Positions 17,574 through 26,289 of a stretch of DNA of 64,000 nucleotides are shown in pieces. The first letter of the stretch is position 1. Each line of letters begins with the position of its first letter. Under the pieces are notes generated by a model, which saw only the letters and a program-made list of their open reading frames with translations, was not told the origin of the DNA and ran no database searches. Both the position numbers and the translations under genes were made by a program. Source of the stretch: an uncultured Collinsella sp. (GTDB taxonomy: Bacteria > Actinomycetota > Coriobacteriia > Coriobacteriales > Coriobacteriaceae); NCBI GenBank assembly GCA_959601045.1, contig CAUGNZ010000005.1, positions 17,077 through 81,076 on the forward strand, in the 5' to 3' direction.

Positions 17574-18716
17574 CTAGCGTATCTGGACGCCGGCTTTCTT
17601 TTTCTCGGCCTTGACGCGGTAGAGCTCCGCATCGGCAGCGCGAAGTAAGTCTTGCCAGGTATCGACGCCATCGCCAACCCGCGCGTAGCCGATGGACATC
17701 CGCAACAGATACGGAACCTCGGCGCGCGCGAGCTCGTCGTTGATTGCCGAACACAGGTCTGTGATGTCCTGTTCCGCTGCTGCCTTCTGGAGCACCACGA
17801 ACTCATCGCCGCCATAACGTGCGATAAAGCCACCAGACGCCGAGCGGACTTCCTTGAGCGCAGCGGATATGACCTGGAGAGCATGGTCGCCCTCCACATG
17901 TCCATACCGGTCGTTAATCTGCTTAAAGCCGTCGGCGTCCATCACAAGCAGATACACGTCTTCAGCATGATCCACATTTGAGAAGAGCGACAGCATATAG
18001 GTCTCAAAACGGTTGCGATTGTTAAGGCCAGTCAACGGGTCGGTCGAGATCAGCTGCTCCTGGTAAATGATGTAGAGCAGCAGGATGCTCAGCGTTATAC
18101 CGACGCAAAGGCCCGGTACCGAAAACAAAACCTGAAAGGTACCGCCCACCAGAGCGGGAACCGCAAAAAAGGCGAGGGTGCGATAAATGGCCTTCTTCTG
18201 CAGACTGTCGACTTTTCGAGCCTGAGTAAAGGCATGCAAGGACGTATATATGATGTAGCAGTAGCTAACGATAGGTTGAATCATATAAAGCGCCCCGCGA
18301 CGATATACGCCCTGCGCATCGATATAGAACATAGTGTGCGTCCAGTAGCTGGTAAATGCTAGCACGACCACCAATACGGTTGGCAACGTCACGAGTGCCA
18401 CCCTATAGCGCGCGGTCAAAAGGCGAGAGCCCTGCACTGTCTCGGAATACAAAAACCAAATGAGACACGCGATGGCGAACAGCGAAAACGAGACCGCGTT
18501 GGAAATCCAGTTGGCCGTGATGCCTACAGGAGTGCTCACGCCGTCTGAGAGCGTCCAGATCATATCGAAGAAAATGTAGGCAGCAGACGTGTAGCCCAGC
18601 ATGCTAAACAAGAGCTGCTGGGTGCTCGAGAACAGGGAGCGACGGCTTCGCGCGGCAAGCCCGATAAGAACAATCATGCATAGCAGGAATATCTCAATCT
18701 TGAGTGCCTTAACCAC
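17574..18716 (-). CDS. Membrane-bound diguanylate cyclase (GGDEF)
   Basis: Seen: 380 residues. About seven hydrophobic helices occupy residues 1-210. A GGDEF domain follows, opening with STDPLTGLNNRNRFE and carrying the intact active motif RYGGDEFVVL; it ends AADAELYRVKAEKKK. The inhibitory I-site RxxD five residues before GGDEF is absent (the residues there are ASGG). Start: GTG at 18716 with AAGGGA upstream; a TTG six codons earlier is the alternative. Known: such enzymes make cyclic di-GMP from two GTP in response to a signal sensed by the membrane part. No EAL or PilZ gene is in view. Loss of the I-site predicts no product inhibition (inference). Convergent with the EamA gene, divergent from nothing close. 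Confidence 0.9.
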   Translation of the reverse strand: MVKALKIEIFLLCMIVLIGLAARSRRSLFSSTQQLLFSMLGYTSAAYIFFDMIWTLSDGVSTPVGITANWISNAVSFSLFAIACLIWFLYSETVQGSRLLTARYRVALVTLPTVLVVVLAFTSYWTHTMFYIDAQGVYRRGALYMIQPIVSYCYIIYTSLHAFTQARKVDSLQKKAIYRTLAFFAVPALVGGTFQVLFSVPGLCVGITLSILLLYIIYQEQLISTDPLTGLNNRNRFETYMLSLFSNVDHAEDVYLLVMDADGFKQINDRYGHVEGDHALQVISAALKEVRSASGGFIARYGGDEFVVLQKAAAEQDITDLCSAINDELARAEVPYLLRMSIGYARVGDGVDTWQDLLRAADAELYRVKAEKKKAGVQIR

Positions 18717-18814
18717 TAGACGCCATCCCTTCAATATCCAAGTGGTCAGAATCGCCCGATTCGTGTCTGGGCAATAAACACCCCTACTCCGCAGGGGTAA
18801 GGGGAATAATAGCA

Positions 18815-18858
18815 GAGCGCCCGAACGTCACTGCAAGACAGCTTTCGTTCGGGCGCTC
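18815..18858 (-). terminator. Hairpin terminator downstream of kdgT
   Basis: GAGCGCCCGAACG pairs perfectly with CGTTCGGGCGCTC (13 bp, 18-base loop). On the minus strand it is followed by TGCTATTATT, a weak U-tract. Confidence 0.7.
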
Positions 18859-18903
18859 AAACGGCGCGAATTGCACGCCGGAATCTATTATCGGTAACAG
18901 CCG

Positions 18904-19926
18904 TTACTCACCGTCGATATCGGTCGCGACGGCTTCCTCGATGGCCTCGACACCGGCAGGCGACAGATCCTCCTTGCCCTGACAGAACTTCTTGTCGACC
19001 CAGCCAGTCAGAATCGGAGCCATGATCGCCGTGATGATAACGGCGGTGGCGATCTGGGCGTACGCGGTGGGCGCAAGCTCGGCATAGCGCGGCGCCACCT
19101 CGGCAAGAGCAACCGGCGTGGTCATAGCCGTGCCGGCGATGGTAGAGCAAGCCACGGCGGCCTTGCCGTTACCGCCGCACAGGCGCTCGAACGCAAAGGT
19201 GATGGGGCTGACGACAAACAGCGTGACAAGGCCCAGCAAGATGCCGGAAATACCGCCGGTGACAAAGCTCGACAGGCTCATGGACGCGCCGAGTTGAAAT
19301 CCGATGACGGCAATCGCGGGATTGGTGCCGGGAACCAGCAGGTTCTTTATGAACGGGAAGAGGTTGCCCAAAACCATACCGATGACAAGCGGCAGGATGG
19401 AGCCGACGATGGTGCCCAGCGGGATGTTAGCAAGACCAGAAACGCCCAGGATGATCATGGTGACGGCGGGGCCGGCCGTAAAGAACAGGATGCCCACGGC
19501 GCCCTGCTCGGACTCATCGCCAAACTCGCCCATGATGCCCGTATAGAGCGCCATGTTGCAAAACGTGATGCCGCCGATAATGGAGACCGAGCTCAGGCCC
19601 AAAAAGTTGTCGTTAAAGAAATACGCAACGCCCAGACCCAGCGCGGCCGCCACCACAAGCCTAGGAATCAGCACGACGATGCCGGTCTTGATGGCGCCCG
19701 GCGTGGACTTAAAGCTGATGCCGGCACCCACGAAGAGCAGGATCGCAGCGACGATGGTATTGGAGCCACCGCGGCAGGCAGCCGTAAAGAAGCCGCCGAT
19801 CTCAAAGACCTGCGGGCAGAAAGTGTTGAGCAAAAGGCCGACGATCATGGGATAGATCATGATGTCGCCCGGGATACGCGGGACCTTGAATTTCTTTTGC
19901 TCGTTGGCGGTCGCTTCCTGTGCCAT
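18904..19926 (-). CDS. kdgT: 2-keto-3-deoxygluconate permease (KdgT family)
   Basis: Seen: 340 residues, about ten helices. Near the N-terminus KVPRIPGDIMIYPMIVGLLL and NTFCPQVFEIGGFFTA match the KdgT signature (IPGG..xxP...GxxxNTF.P..L.IGGFFTA). Other conserved pieces are LLFVGAGISFK, GGITFCNMALYTGIMGEFG and AGTAMTTPVALAEV. The C-terminus is a 30-residue acidic tail. The ATG at 19926 follows GGGGGTTTC. Known: KdgT carries 2-keto-3-deoxygluconate, an intermediate of pectin and uronate breakdown, with protons. No kdgK/kdgA is near, so the substrate rests on family alone; related proteins may carry other 2-keto sugars acids. Single gene with its own terminator. Confidence 0.88.
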   Translation of the reverse strand: MAQEATANEQKKFKVPRIPGDIMIYPMIVGLLLNTFCPQVFEIGGFFTAACRGGSNTIVAAILLFVGAGISFKSTPGAIKTGIVVLIPRLVVAAALGLGVAYFFNDNFLGLSSVSIIGGITFCNMALYTGIMGEFGDESEQGAVGILFFTAGPAVTMIILGVSGLANIPLGTIVGSILPLVIGMVLGNLFPFIKNLLVPGTNPAIAVIGFQLGASMSLSSFVTGGISGILLGLVTLFVVSPITFAFERLCGGNGKAAVACSTIAGTAMTTPVALAEVAPRYAELAPTAYAQIATAVIITAIMAPILTGWVDKKFCQGKEDLSPAGVEAIEEAVATDIDGE

Positions 19927-20068
19927 GAAACCCCCATTTCCGTTGACGGGACATAAAAGCCCACGTCACACTTTGCTACAGTAAAGTTTGACCATGGTAC
20001 CAGAAGAAGCAGACCGGCTCGGTGAGAAATTCGATTCGTTGTGCCGGGACGCTAAACGTGCCCCGCTC

Positions 20069-20392
20069 TTATATGAAGCTCAAAACGATATAGAACACGA
20101 TGCCCGAGACGCAGCACCACAACATCGACTTTGTCTTGATTGCCACCGCCACGACGCCGGCGGCCGCAATCCAGGGAATCAAGCCCTGCCACAGGCCGGC
20201 GTCGAAAGCGCCAGGGCTTATCAAATCGTTGGCGACCAGCGCCGCAAAGGCGGCAGGCGGAATATAACCCAAGGCTTCGGTAACGCGGGGCGACAGCGTT
20301 CTCCCACGCAAGGCAAACGCCGGGGCAATGCGGAAAAACGCGATGGCCGCCCATGACGATAACCATAGAATCAAAAACTCATTAACGGGCAT
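20069..20392 (-). CDS. azlD: AzlD-family branched-chain amino acid exporter small subunit
   Basis: Seen: 107 residues, about four helices, starting MPVNEFLILWLSSWAAIAFF; LGYIPPAAFAALVANDL is the AzlD signature region. Its ATG at 20392 lies inside the end of azlC (11-base overlap); the frame is open 17 codons further upstream but only this start gives the usual AzlD length. Known: AzlCD together form an exporter of branched-chain amino acids and analogues such as azaleucine; AzlD is the small partner. It complements the liv importer elsewhere in the window, giving import and overflow export. Confidence 0.88.
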   Translation of the reverse strand: MPVNEFLILWLSSWAAIAFFRIAPAFALRGRTLSPRVTEALGYIPPAAFAALVANDLISPGAFDAGLWQGLIPWIAAAGVVAVAIKTKSMLWCCVSGIVFYIVLSFI

Positions 20393-21074
20393 CGCGAGCA
20401 CCCCTTCCTTCGACGAGGGCATCGCACGCGAGCGCCGCGGCAACGCCGACGAGCACGCTTGCCGGCACGGCGATATTCGTCCATCCCAAGAACTTGCATA
20501 TGGCGACGGACACCGCAGCCAAACCGGCAGCTACGACATTGCCGCGCGACAGTCGCTGCGAAAAGAGCAGGCAGATAAAGAGCGAGGTGCAGACAAAACC
20601 TGCAAGAGCGGTGGGAACATCGACAACGGCGCCGACGATGGCGCCCGTCGTACACGAAACGCCCCATGTTGCGATGAGGATCGCGTTGAGCACAAAGGAC
20701 TCGCGCGGGCCCCAATCCTCCCCTTCAACCAGCCTGGCAAGCGAGATGCCATATGCCTCCTCGGTAAGCGTCGCGGCAACAGCCAGCGTCTGACGCTTCG
20801 AGGCACCCCTTAGATGCGGTGCAATCGATGCCGAGTAAAGCGCAAAACGCGAGGAGATTGCGGCGACGCTTGCGATAATCGACACCGCAGGCACACCCGC
20901 CAGCCATAGATTGCAGACCATAAACTGGCCGCTACCCGTCACAAACGTGCTGCTCAGGGCAAAGACCATCCAGGGCTCCATCCCCGTCTGCGCCATAATC
21001 ATTCCGCACGGCGCGCCTATCGCAACATAGGTAAGCATCACCGGCCAGACGGTTTTAACGATTTTGAGCACCAT
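20382..21074 (-). CDS. azlC: AzlC-family branched-chain amino acid exporter large subunit
   Basis: Seen: 230 residues with about seven helices. Conserved AzlC pieces: PVMLTYVAIGAPCGMIMAQ near the start, FVTGSGQFMVCNLWLAG, ISSRFALYSASIAPHLRG (AzlC SxRxxLY.xxLxPxL.) and LTEEAYGISL. Start: the ATG at 21074 has GAGGAA 5-6 bases upstream; a longer frame from 21110 has no ribosome site. Known: LIV-E family exporter. Coupled to azlD by overlap. No Lrp/AsnC-type regulator is adjacent. Confidence 0.88.
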   Translation of the reverse strand: MVLKIVKTVWPVMLTYVAIGAPCGMIMAQTGMEPWMVFALSSTFVTGSGQFMVCNLWLAGVPAVSIIASVAAISSRFALYSASIAPHLRGASKRQTLAVAATLTEEAYGISLARLVEGEDWGPRESFVLNAILIATWGVSCTTGAIVGAVVDVPTALAGFVCTSLFICLLFSQRLSRGNVVAAGLAAVSVAICKFLGWTNIAVPASVLVGVAAALACDALVEGRGARDAR

Positions 21075-21211
21075 AGCGTTCCTCGTCCCGACAAGCTTTC
21101 CGAGCCGCATTCAACGACACGGCAGAATCATCGCCCGGCAGCAACCGAGTTCACCTACAATTGCCACCGGATCGAAAGACACAGAAAGACACAACTTTTT
21201 AGGAAGTCATT

Positions 21212-22024
21212 ATGACAGCTATCGATCGAACGCGGGCTGCCGCGGCCTTCAAACGCTATACCGATGCCTACGATGCCGTCAATCCGCGCATCGCACTCAA
21301 AATCGAGCATACGTACCACGTTGCCGAGGTATGCGATGCCGTGGCACGCGAACAGGGCTGGTCACCGCAGGACATTGACCTGGCATGGCTTTGCGGCCTG
21401 CTACACGATATGGGCCGCTTTGAGCAGCTACGACGCTGGGATACCTTTAAGGACGCCGAGAGCATGAGCCATGCAGCGCTGGGCATCGAGGTCCTCTTTG
21501 GCGAGAATCCCGCCGATGCACCCGCCGTAACGAGCATCCGCGACTTTATCGATGACCCGGCAGAAGATGAGCTCATCCGAGCGAGCATTGCCTATCACAG
21601 CGATTTCCGTCTACCCGCGCAGCTCGACGAGCGCACGCGGAGCTTCTGCGACATCGTGCGCGATGGTGACAAGATCGACATTATGCGCACCATCGCCGAC
21701 AGCACTGTCGACACTATCCTCAAAGTGGATGAGGATGCGTTTCTAGCCAGTCGCTTCTCGGCGCCGACGCTTGCCGCCTTTGACGAGCATCGCTGCGTCG
21801 CGCGTGACGAGCGCAACGAGCCGGCGGACTACCTGGTGGGACTCATCTGCTTTATGTTTGAGCTCATCTATCCGGCGAGCCGCGCGCTGGCGCGCGAGCA
21901 GGGTGATATCTACCGCCTGCTCGACGCGCCCTTTGGCATTACGCGCCCCTTTACCTATCCCGCCACGCAGGCAACCTGGAGCCGCCTAAAGGACGAGATG
22001 CGCGACTGGCTGGCGCGCGCCTAG
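21212..22024 (+). CDS. HD-domain phosphohydrolase
   Basis: Seen: 270 residues. An HD domain spans about 25-175: the first metal His in IEHTYHVAEVCDAVA, the paired LCGLLHDMGRFEQ (HD), a third His in SIAYHSDF, and the last Asp in VRDGDKIDIMRT. The C-terminal 90 residues are helical and unassigned. The ATG at 21212 follows AGGAAGT. Known: HD proteins hydrolyse phosphate esters (dNTPs, cyclic nucleotides, (p)ppGpp, others); this simple form has no RelA/SpoT or HD-GYP signature, so the substrate is unknown. Its stop overlaps the etfA stop of the opposite strand in a shared CTAG, so no terminator separates the two convergent units. Confidence 0.85.
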   Translation: MTAIDRTRAAAAFKRYTDAYDAVNPRIALKIEHTYHVAEVCDAVAREQGWSPQDIDLAWLCGLLHDMGRFEQLRRWDTFKDAESMSHAALGIEVLFGENPADAPAVTSIRDFIDDPAEDELIRASIAYHSDFRLPAQLDERTRSFCDIVRDGDKIDIMRTIADSTVDTILKVDEDAFLASRFSAPTLAAFDEHRCVARDERNEPADYLVGLICFMFELIYPASRALAREQGDIYRLLDAPFGITRPFTYPATQATWSRLKDEMRDWLARA

Positions 22025-23226
22025 CGCTCAAGCTGGACCAGCAGCTCCTCGACGACCTCGACGGCATCGCCGACAACCTTGTACTGGGCAGCATCAAAGA
22101 TGGGGGCATCCGGGTCCTCGTTGATGGCGATAATGCACTCCGCCCCACCGATACCGGCAAGATGCTGGATGGCGCCCGAGACACCGATACTCACGAGAAG
22201 CTTGGGCGAAACCGATACGCCCGTCTGGCCAATCTGATGGCGATACTCCAGCCAGCCGGCCTCCACCACGGGTCGCGTGCAGCCAAGCTCGGCTCCCAGA
22301 GCCTCGGCGAGCCTTCGCATCAGCGGCAGATTTTTCTTGGAGCCAATGCCGCGGCCCACCACGACCAGACGCTCGGCATCGGCAATTGAGGCCTGCTGTC
22401 CCCACTCCTCGGCGGGAATCGAGATCTCGACACGGGCCTTAACGTCCTCCGCAAGCATCACCTGGGTAATCGTGCCGGAACGGCCGTAGTCGAAGTCGGG
22501 AGCCTTAAAGATGCCGGGGCGCACCGTTGCCATCTGCGGACGGTGGTTGGGGCAAATGATGGTGGCCATCAAGTTGCCGCCAAACGCCGGGCGCGTCTGC
22601 TGCAGCAAGCCCGTCTCCGCATCCATCGAAAGCACGGTGCAGTCGGCCGTAAGGCCCGTCTGCAAACGCACGGCAACGCCGGGTGCCAGTTCGCGGCCAA
22701 AGGCGGTCGCACCGTACAGAATGGCCTCGGGCTTGTGCTCTGCCACCAAATCGCAGATCAGGCGGGCGTAGACCTCCGCATCGTTCTGGCGCAGACGCTC
22801 GTCGCGACAGACCAGAACCTCGTCTGCACCGGCGTAAACCAGGTGTTCGAGGTCCCCGAGCGAGCCCCCGGGGCCCATACCGACCAGTGCGACCAGACGG
22901 CAGCCGCGGGCATTGGCAAGCTCGCGCCCCTTGCCCATGAGCTCGTAGGCAACGGGAGTCACCGTATCGTGCTCGTCGGTCTGCACGAATACCCAAATGT
23001 CTCGATATGCATCAAGGTCCACCGCGCCGGCGGCCTCATCACGCTCGATCGAGATAGCGTTGACGGGGCAGGCGTCGACGCACCCGCCGCATAGGATGCA
23101 GCCGTCGGTTACGCGGGCACAGCGATTGGGGCGCTCGCCCTCCACCACAATGCCGCCCGAGGCGCAGGCGCGAGCGCAGCGACCGCAGCCGATACAGGCT
23201 TCGCTATCGATAATCAGCCCGCTCAT
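22021..23226 (-). CDS. etfA: Electron transfer flavoprotein alpha subunit with N-terminal ferredoxin domain
   Basis: Seen: 401 residues. Residues 1-65 are a 2[4Fe-4S] ferredoxin: CIGCGRCARAC (11-21) and CILCGGCVDACP (43-54). Then the EtfA body, with the FAD-binding C-terminal domain VVVGRGIGSKKNLPL, HQIGQTGVSVSPKL and SIGVSGAIQHLAG. Known: an EtfA carrying a fused ferredoxin is found in electron-confurcating lactate dehydrogenase complexes (Acetobacterium woodii LctC) and related Clostridia modules, where Etf couples NAD+ reduction to reduced ferredoxin oxidation. Start codon follows the etfB stop directly. It is the last gene of a three-gene operon with etfB and the FAD dehydrogenase. The electron partner and physiological direction are inferred. 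Confidence 0.93.
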   Translation of the reverse strand: MSGLIIDSEACIGCGRCARACASGGIVVEGERPNRCARVTDGCILCGGCVDACPVNAISIERDEAAGAVDLDAYRDIWVFVQTDEHDTVTPVAYELMGKGRELANARGCRLVALVGMGPGGSLGDLEHLVYAGADEVLVCRDERLRQNDAEVYARLICDLVAEHKPEAILYGATAFGRELAPGVAVRLQTGLTADCTVLSMDAETGLLQQTRPAFGGNLMATIICPNHRPQMATVRPGIFKAPDFDYGRSGTITQVMLAEDVKARVEISIPAEEWGQQASIADAERLVVVGRGIGSKKNLPLMRRLAEALGAELGCTRPVVEAGWLEYRHQIGQTGVSVSPKLLVSIGVSGAIQHLAGIGGAECIIAINEDPDAPIFDAAQYKVVGDAVEVVEELLVQLER

Positions 23227-24042
23227 CTATGCCATCCCCTCGATAATCTTGGCAAGTTTTGCCGCCTGCTCGGACGCCGTTCCGTCAACGGCCTCGCATG
23301 TTTGGTCGCGGTCGGGCACAAACGATCGCACGACCTGCGTCGGCGAGCCGGCAAGGCCGCAGCGCGCGGAGTCGGCGTTCACGTCGGCAGCGTTGACCAC
23401 GCGCACGTCCGCTTCCTCGGCCGCACGAATACCGGCAATACTCGGCATGCGCAGTTGGCCAATCTCCTTGGCAGTCGTCATCGCGCACGGCATCTCCAGG
23501 TACACCGTCTCCTCGCCGGCATCGCAGCCGTGAACAAGCGCCAGCGAGCCGCAGGTCGTAAAGCCCGCGCTCTGCACGCAGCTCACGTCGGTCACGCAGG
23601 GAATCTCAAAGGCACCGGCAAGCTCGGGACCAATCTGGGCCGTATCGCCGTCTACCGCCATCTTGCCGCAGATGAGCAGGTCGAAGTCCTCGTCGAGCGC
23701 CTCGATGCCGCACTTGAGGGCATAGGTGGTTGCCAGGGTATCGGCACCTGCAAAGGCGCGGTCGGTCAGTAGCAGTGCGTCATCGGCGCCACGGGCGATG
23801 CAGTCGCGCAATAGCGATTCGGTCGCGGGGATGCCCATCGACACCACCGTTACGCGCACGTCCATGCCAAAGCCGATAAAGTCATCCTTCAGCGCCAGCG
23901 CGCATTCCAGAGCGCTCGCATCGAACGGGTTAATGACCGCATGCTTGCCATCGCGCACGATGGTATTGGTCTTGGGGTCCATCTTGACCTCGGTGCTGCC
24001 CGGCACCGCCTTGACGCACACTACCATATGGAAATCGCTCAT
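23227..24042 (-). CDS. etfB: Electron transfer flavoprotein beta subunit
   Basis: Seen: 271 residues starting MSDFHMVVCVKAVPG, with VINPFDASALECALALKD (EtfB N-P-x-D-x-x-A-x-E-x-A-L signature), and ICGKMAVDGDTAQIGPELA. The DGDTAQIGP run is the stretch associated with bifurcating Etfs, where a second FAD binds in place of AMP. Start: the ATG at 24042 has AAGGGGG at 9 bases; a GTG at 24048 overlapping the upstream stop is the alternative. Known: pairs with EtfA. Position between the dehydrogenase gene and etfA with 0-3 base gaps shows one transcript and a fixed stoichiometry. Confidence 0.93.
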   Translation of the reverse strand: MSDFHMVVCVKAVPGSTEVKMDPKTNTIVRDGKHAVINPFDASALECALALKDDFIGFGMDVRVTVVSMGIPATESLLRDCIARGADDALLLTDRAFAGADTLATTYALKCGIEALDEDFDLLICGKMAVDGDTAQIGPELAGAFEIPCVTDVSCVQSAGFTTCGSLALVHGCDAGEETVYLEMPCAMTTAKEIGQLRMPSIAGIRAAEEADVRVVNAADVNADSARCGLAGSPTQVVRSFVPDRDQTCEAVDGTASEQAAKLAKIIEGMA

Positions 24043-24044
24043 CT

Positions 24045-25646
24045 TCACGCGCCCCCTTTCTGGACGAGCTCATCCAAGAGCTTCTCCGAAAACAGGTTAC
24101 CGCGACCCAGTTGCCCGGCAGGATCGAGCTGGAGCTTGAGCCGCGCCGACTCGACCATGGCCTCGTGACCGTACATCGTCTCCAAGAAGCCCGCCTTGAT
24201 CTTGCCGACGCCGTGTTCGGCGGAGACGGCGCCGCCCATGGCCGTGACCTCGGAAGCCCACCGGGCAAAGAGTTCTCCGCCGCGGCGGTAATCCTGCGCA
24301 TCGCGCGGCAGAATGTTCACATGCAGATGGTTGCTGCCGATGTGCCCCCAGGCGGCAGATTCAAGCCCACTTTCGGCCAACGTGCGGCGATAAAGGGCGA
24401 TGACATCGGCCAGGCGTGCGTTGGGTACCGACATGTCCGAGCCCAGTTTGGTGATAGTAGGATCCGTGCGGCGACGCTCGTCGATGAGCATGTTGACGCT
24501 CTCGGGCACCGCATGGCGGAAGAATCGCTGACACTCGCGATCGACCTCGGTGCGCGCGACCCATGTCGCATCGTCGCTGCCGCCCGCAAGCTCCAGCACC
24601 CACCCCAAGTGATACAGCTCCTCAGTCGCCTGGACTTCGTCATCGCAGTCGAGCTCCACGTAGACACAGACCCTGGCGTCATTGTCGAGCGCCGGCAGCG
24701 AGGCGAACGCGGTCGACTGCTCACGCTGACGACGCAGGATATCCAGGGCACCTGCATCGAAATATTCGATGGCAGCCGCGTGGGACAGGACGGGACGCAC
24801 AGAATCGGTGAAGGACACGGCCTTGTCTTCGCTGTCAAAGAAGCAGCTCACGCCCCAAACGACCGCAGGCGCCGCCCGCAGGGCAATCTCGAGCTCGGTG
24901 ATGACGCCGAGTGTGCCACACGCACCGATAAACAGATCGATGGCATCCATATCGTCAGCAACGAAATAGCCCGAAGCATTTTTGGTCTTGGGCATGGTGT
25001 AGTCGGGAAGGTCGAGCTCGAGCGTGCGGCCCTGCACCGTGACGAGCGAAAGGCGACGACCCCGTGCAAAAACCTCGCCACGGTGAAGCTCGAGCAGGTC
25101 GCCATCGGTCAGCTCGACATGAAGGCCCGTGATATGCGGGCGCATGGGGCCGTAAGCGTAGCTGCGGGCGCCGGAGGCGTTGCATGCCGCCATGCCGCCC
25201 AGACAGGCAGATGCCTCGGTGGGATCGGTGGGAAAGAACTGCTCGGGGGCCTCTTGAAACTCATCGTAGGCCTTAAGCGATGCCTGGTCCCAGCCAGCGG
25301 CCGGCAGTACCTTCTTGCCCAGCTGCTTGCGCAGTTCCGAAAGCACAACGCCCGGCTCCACGCGCAGCAGAAAGCAGCCCTGCTCATCGCGGCGAAGGCC
25401 CAAGTAGCGATTCATGCGGGAAGTATTGAGAATGTGACCGCCATGAGGCACGGCGCCGGCGGCAAGACCGGTCCGGGCACCCTGAACCGTCACCGGGACA
25501 CGCTCGGCATGGAGCTTTTTCAAAATGGCGCGAACCTCGTCCTCCGTTGTCGGAAACGAGATGCTCGAGGCCTCGCCCGATGTGCGAGACTCATCGCGGC
25601 CATACTCCTCGAACTCGTCGGTGAAGGGTTTGATGGTTGCAGACAC
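24045..25646 (-). CDS. FAD-dependent 2-hydroxyacid (lactate/glycolate-type) dehydrogenase, GlcD-like, Etf-linked
   Basis: Seen: 533 residues. N-terminal FAD_binding_4 (PCMH) domain: ISFPTTEDEVRAILKK, then GARTGLAAGAVPHGGHILN and PTDPTEASACLGGMAACNAS for the FAD pyrophosphate, and IGACGTLGVITELEIAL. C-terminal FAD-oxidase_C domain: WGHIGSNHLHVNILP and SAEHGVGKIKAGFL with the metal/substrate histidines. GTG start with GGGGGAG upstream. Known: GlcD/DLD-type enzymes oxidise D-lactate, glycolate or 2-hydroxyglutarate; those next to etfBA deliver electrons to Etf. It is about 65 residues longer than Acetobacterium LctD (about 467), so equivalence is not certain. No GlcF iron-sulfur subunit is present; EtfA's own ferredoxin domain could take that part. 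First gene of the operon. Confidence 0.9.
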   Translation of the reverse strand: MSATIKPFTDEFEEYGRDESRTSGEASSISFPTTEDEVRAILKKLHAERVPVTVQGARTGLAAGAVPHGGHILNTSRMNRYLGLRRDEQGCFLLRVEPGVVLSELRKQLGKKVLPAAGWDQASLKAYDEFQEAPEQFFPTDPTEASACLGGMAACNASGARSYAYGPMRPHITGLHVELTDGDLLELHRGEVFARGRRLSLVTVQGRTLELDLPDYTMPKTKNASGYFVADDMDAIDLFIGACGTLGVITELEIALRAAPAVVWGVSCFFDSEDKAVSFTDSVRPVLSHAAAIEYFDAGALDILRRQREQSTAFASLPALDNDARVCVYVELDCDDEVQATEELYHLGWVLELAGGSDDATWVARTEVDRECQRFFRHAVPESVNMLIDERRRTDPTITKLGSDMSVPNARLADVIALYRRTLAESGLESAAWGHIGSNHLHVNILPRDAQDYRRGGELFARWASEVTAMGGAVSAEHGVGKIKAGFLETMYGHEAMVESARLKLQLDPAGQLGRGNLFSEKLLDELVQKGGA

Positions 25647-25992
25647 GCGAACTCCCCCTTTAGCTAACTACAGTGTTTGCAGGGAGATGTTACCGCATCG
25701 TTTCGTCGACGCGTTCGAGACCGTCTCCATAATTGGCGATTTTTACGTTCGTGCAATTCGGTGAGCGGCAAGGTTTCCTCGGCAGACGATGCTTTTGACA
25801 CATGTCGCTTTACCGCCAGCGACCACGCGATTGTCGCTCGAAAAAAGTTGAAGTAATTTTTACCACCTTTTACCTGCGGAGACGTCAGTCCGTCAAGCAT
25901 TTGGTCAGAAATTGGTCAAGTAGCGGCTGATACGGTCGGCGTCGACAGCCAAAACCGATAGAAGTTTTGGCCCCAGAAGCAGGGAGGTTCCC
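25647..25992. promoter_or_regulatory. Divergent intergenic region with direct repeat TTGGTCA x2
   Basis: No gene seen in these 346 bp. It must contain promoters for the dehydrogenase-etf operon (minus) and the surface operon (plus). An AT-rich block lies at 25835-25875. TTGGTCA occurs at 25901-25907 and 25912-25918, an 11-bp (one helical turn) direct repeat that would suit a regulator of the plus-strand operon. Confidence 0.4.
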
Positions 25993-26289
25993 ATGGCATA
26001 TTACTGGCCCCAGTACGGCGTCGCCATCGAGGTCGACGACGATCCCTATCTCCTGCCTTTCGACGAAGAGGCGTTCCCCGATACGGCGGTCTACCACGTC
26101 ACCACCGATGTTATCTGCGACCCCGAGTCGTTCTCGGCGCTCGCCCACCACATCGCGCGTATCCACGACATCGAGCTCCCTCACGACTTTGACGAGCTCA
26201 TCTACTCGCGCCGCCTGATGCTTCACATGCTCTTTGGAGCGGACCCGTCCACGTTCGCACGTGTCTACACCACCAAGGACGCCGCATGA
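25993..26289 (+). CDS. Small cytoplasmic protein of unknown function, first gene of surface operon
   Basis: Seen: 98 residues, no signal peptide or membrane segment, acidic, starting MAYYWPQYGVAIEVDDDPY. GGGAGG lies 6 bases before the ATG. Its stop overlaps the next start as ATGA, so the two are translationally coupled. The middle (TTDVICDPESFSALAHHIAR) may form helices. I do not recognise the family. Because the remaining four genes encode exported or membrane proteins, this one could be a regulatory or chaperone-like partner, but nothing in the sequence proves it. Confidence 0.75.
   Translation: MAYYWPQYGVAIEVDDDPYLLPFDEEAFPDTAVYHVTTDVICDPESFSALAHHIARIHDIELPHDFDELIYSRRLMLHMLFGADPSTFARVYTTKDAA

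Noticed and set aside
22021..22024. Overlapping convergent stop codons sharing CTAG
   Set aside because: Real, but a simple consequence of tight convergent packing; no hairpin there and no special function inferred.
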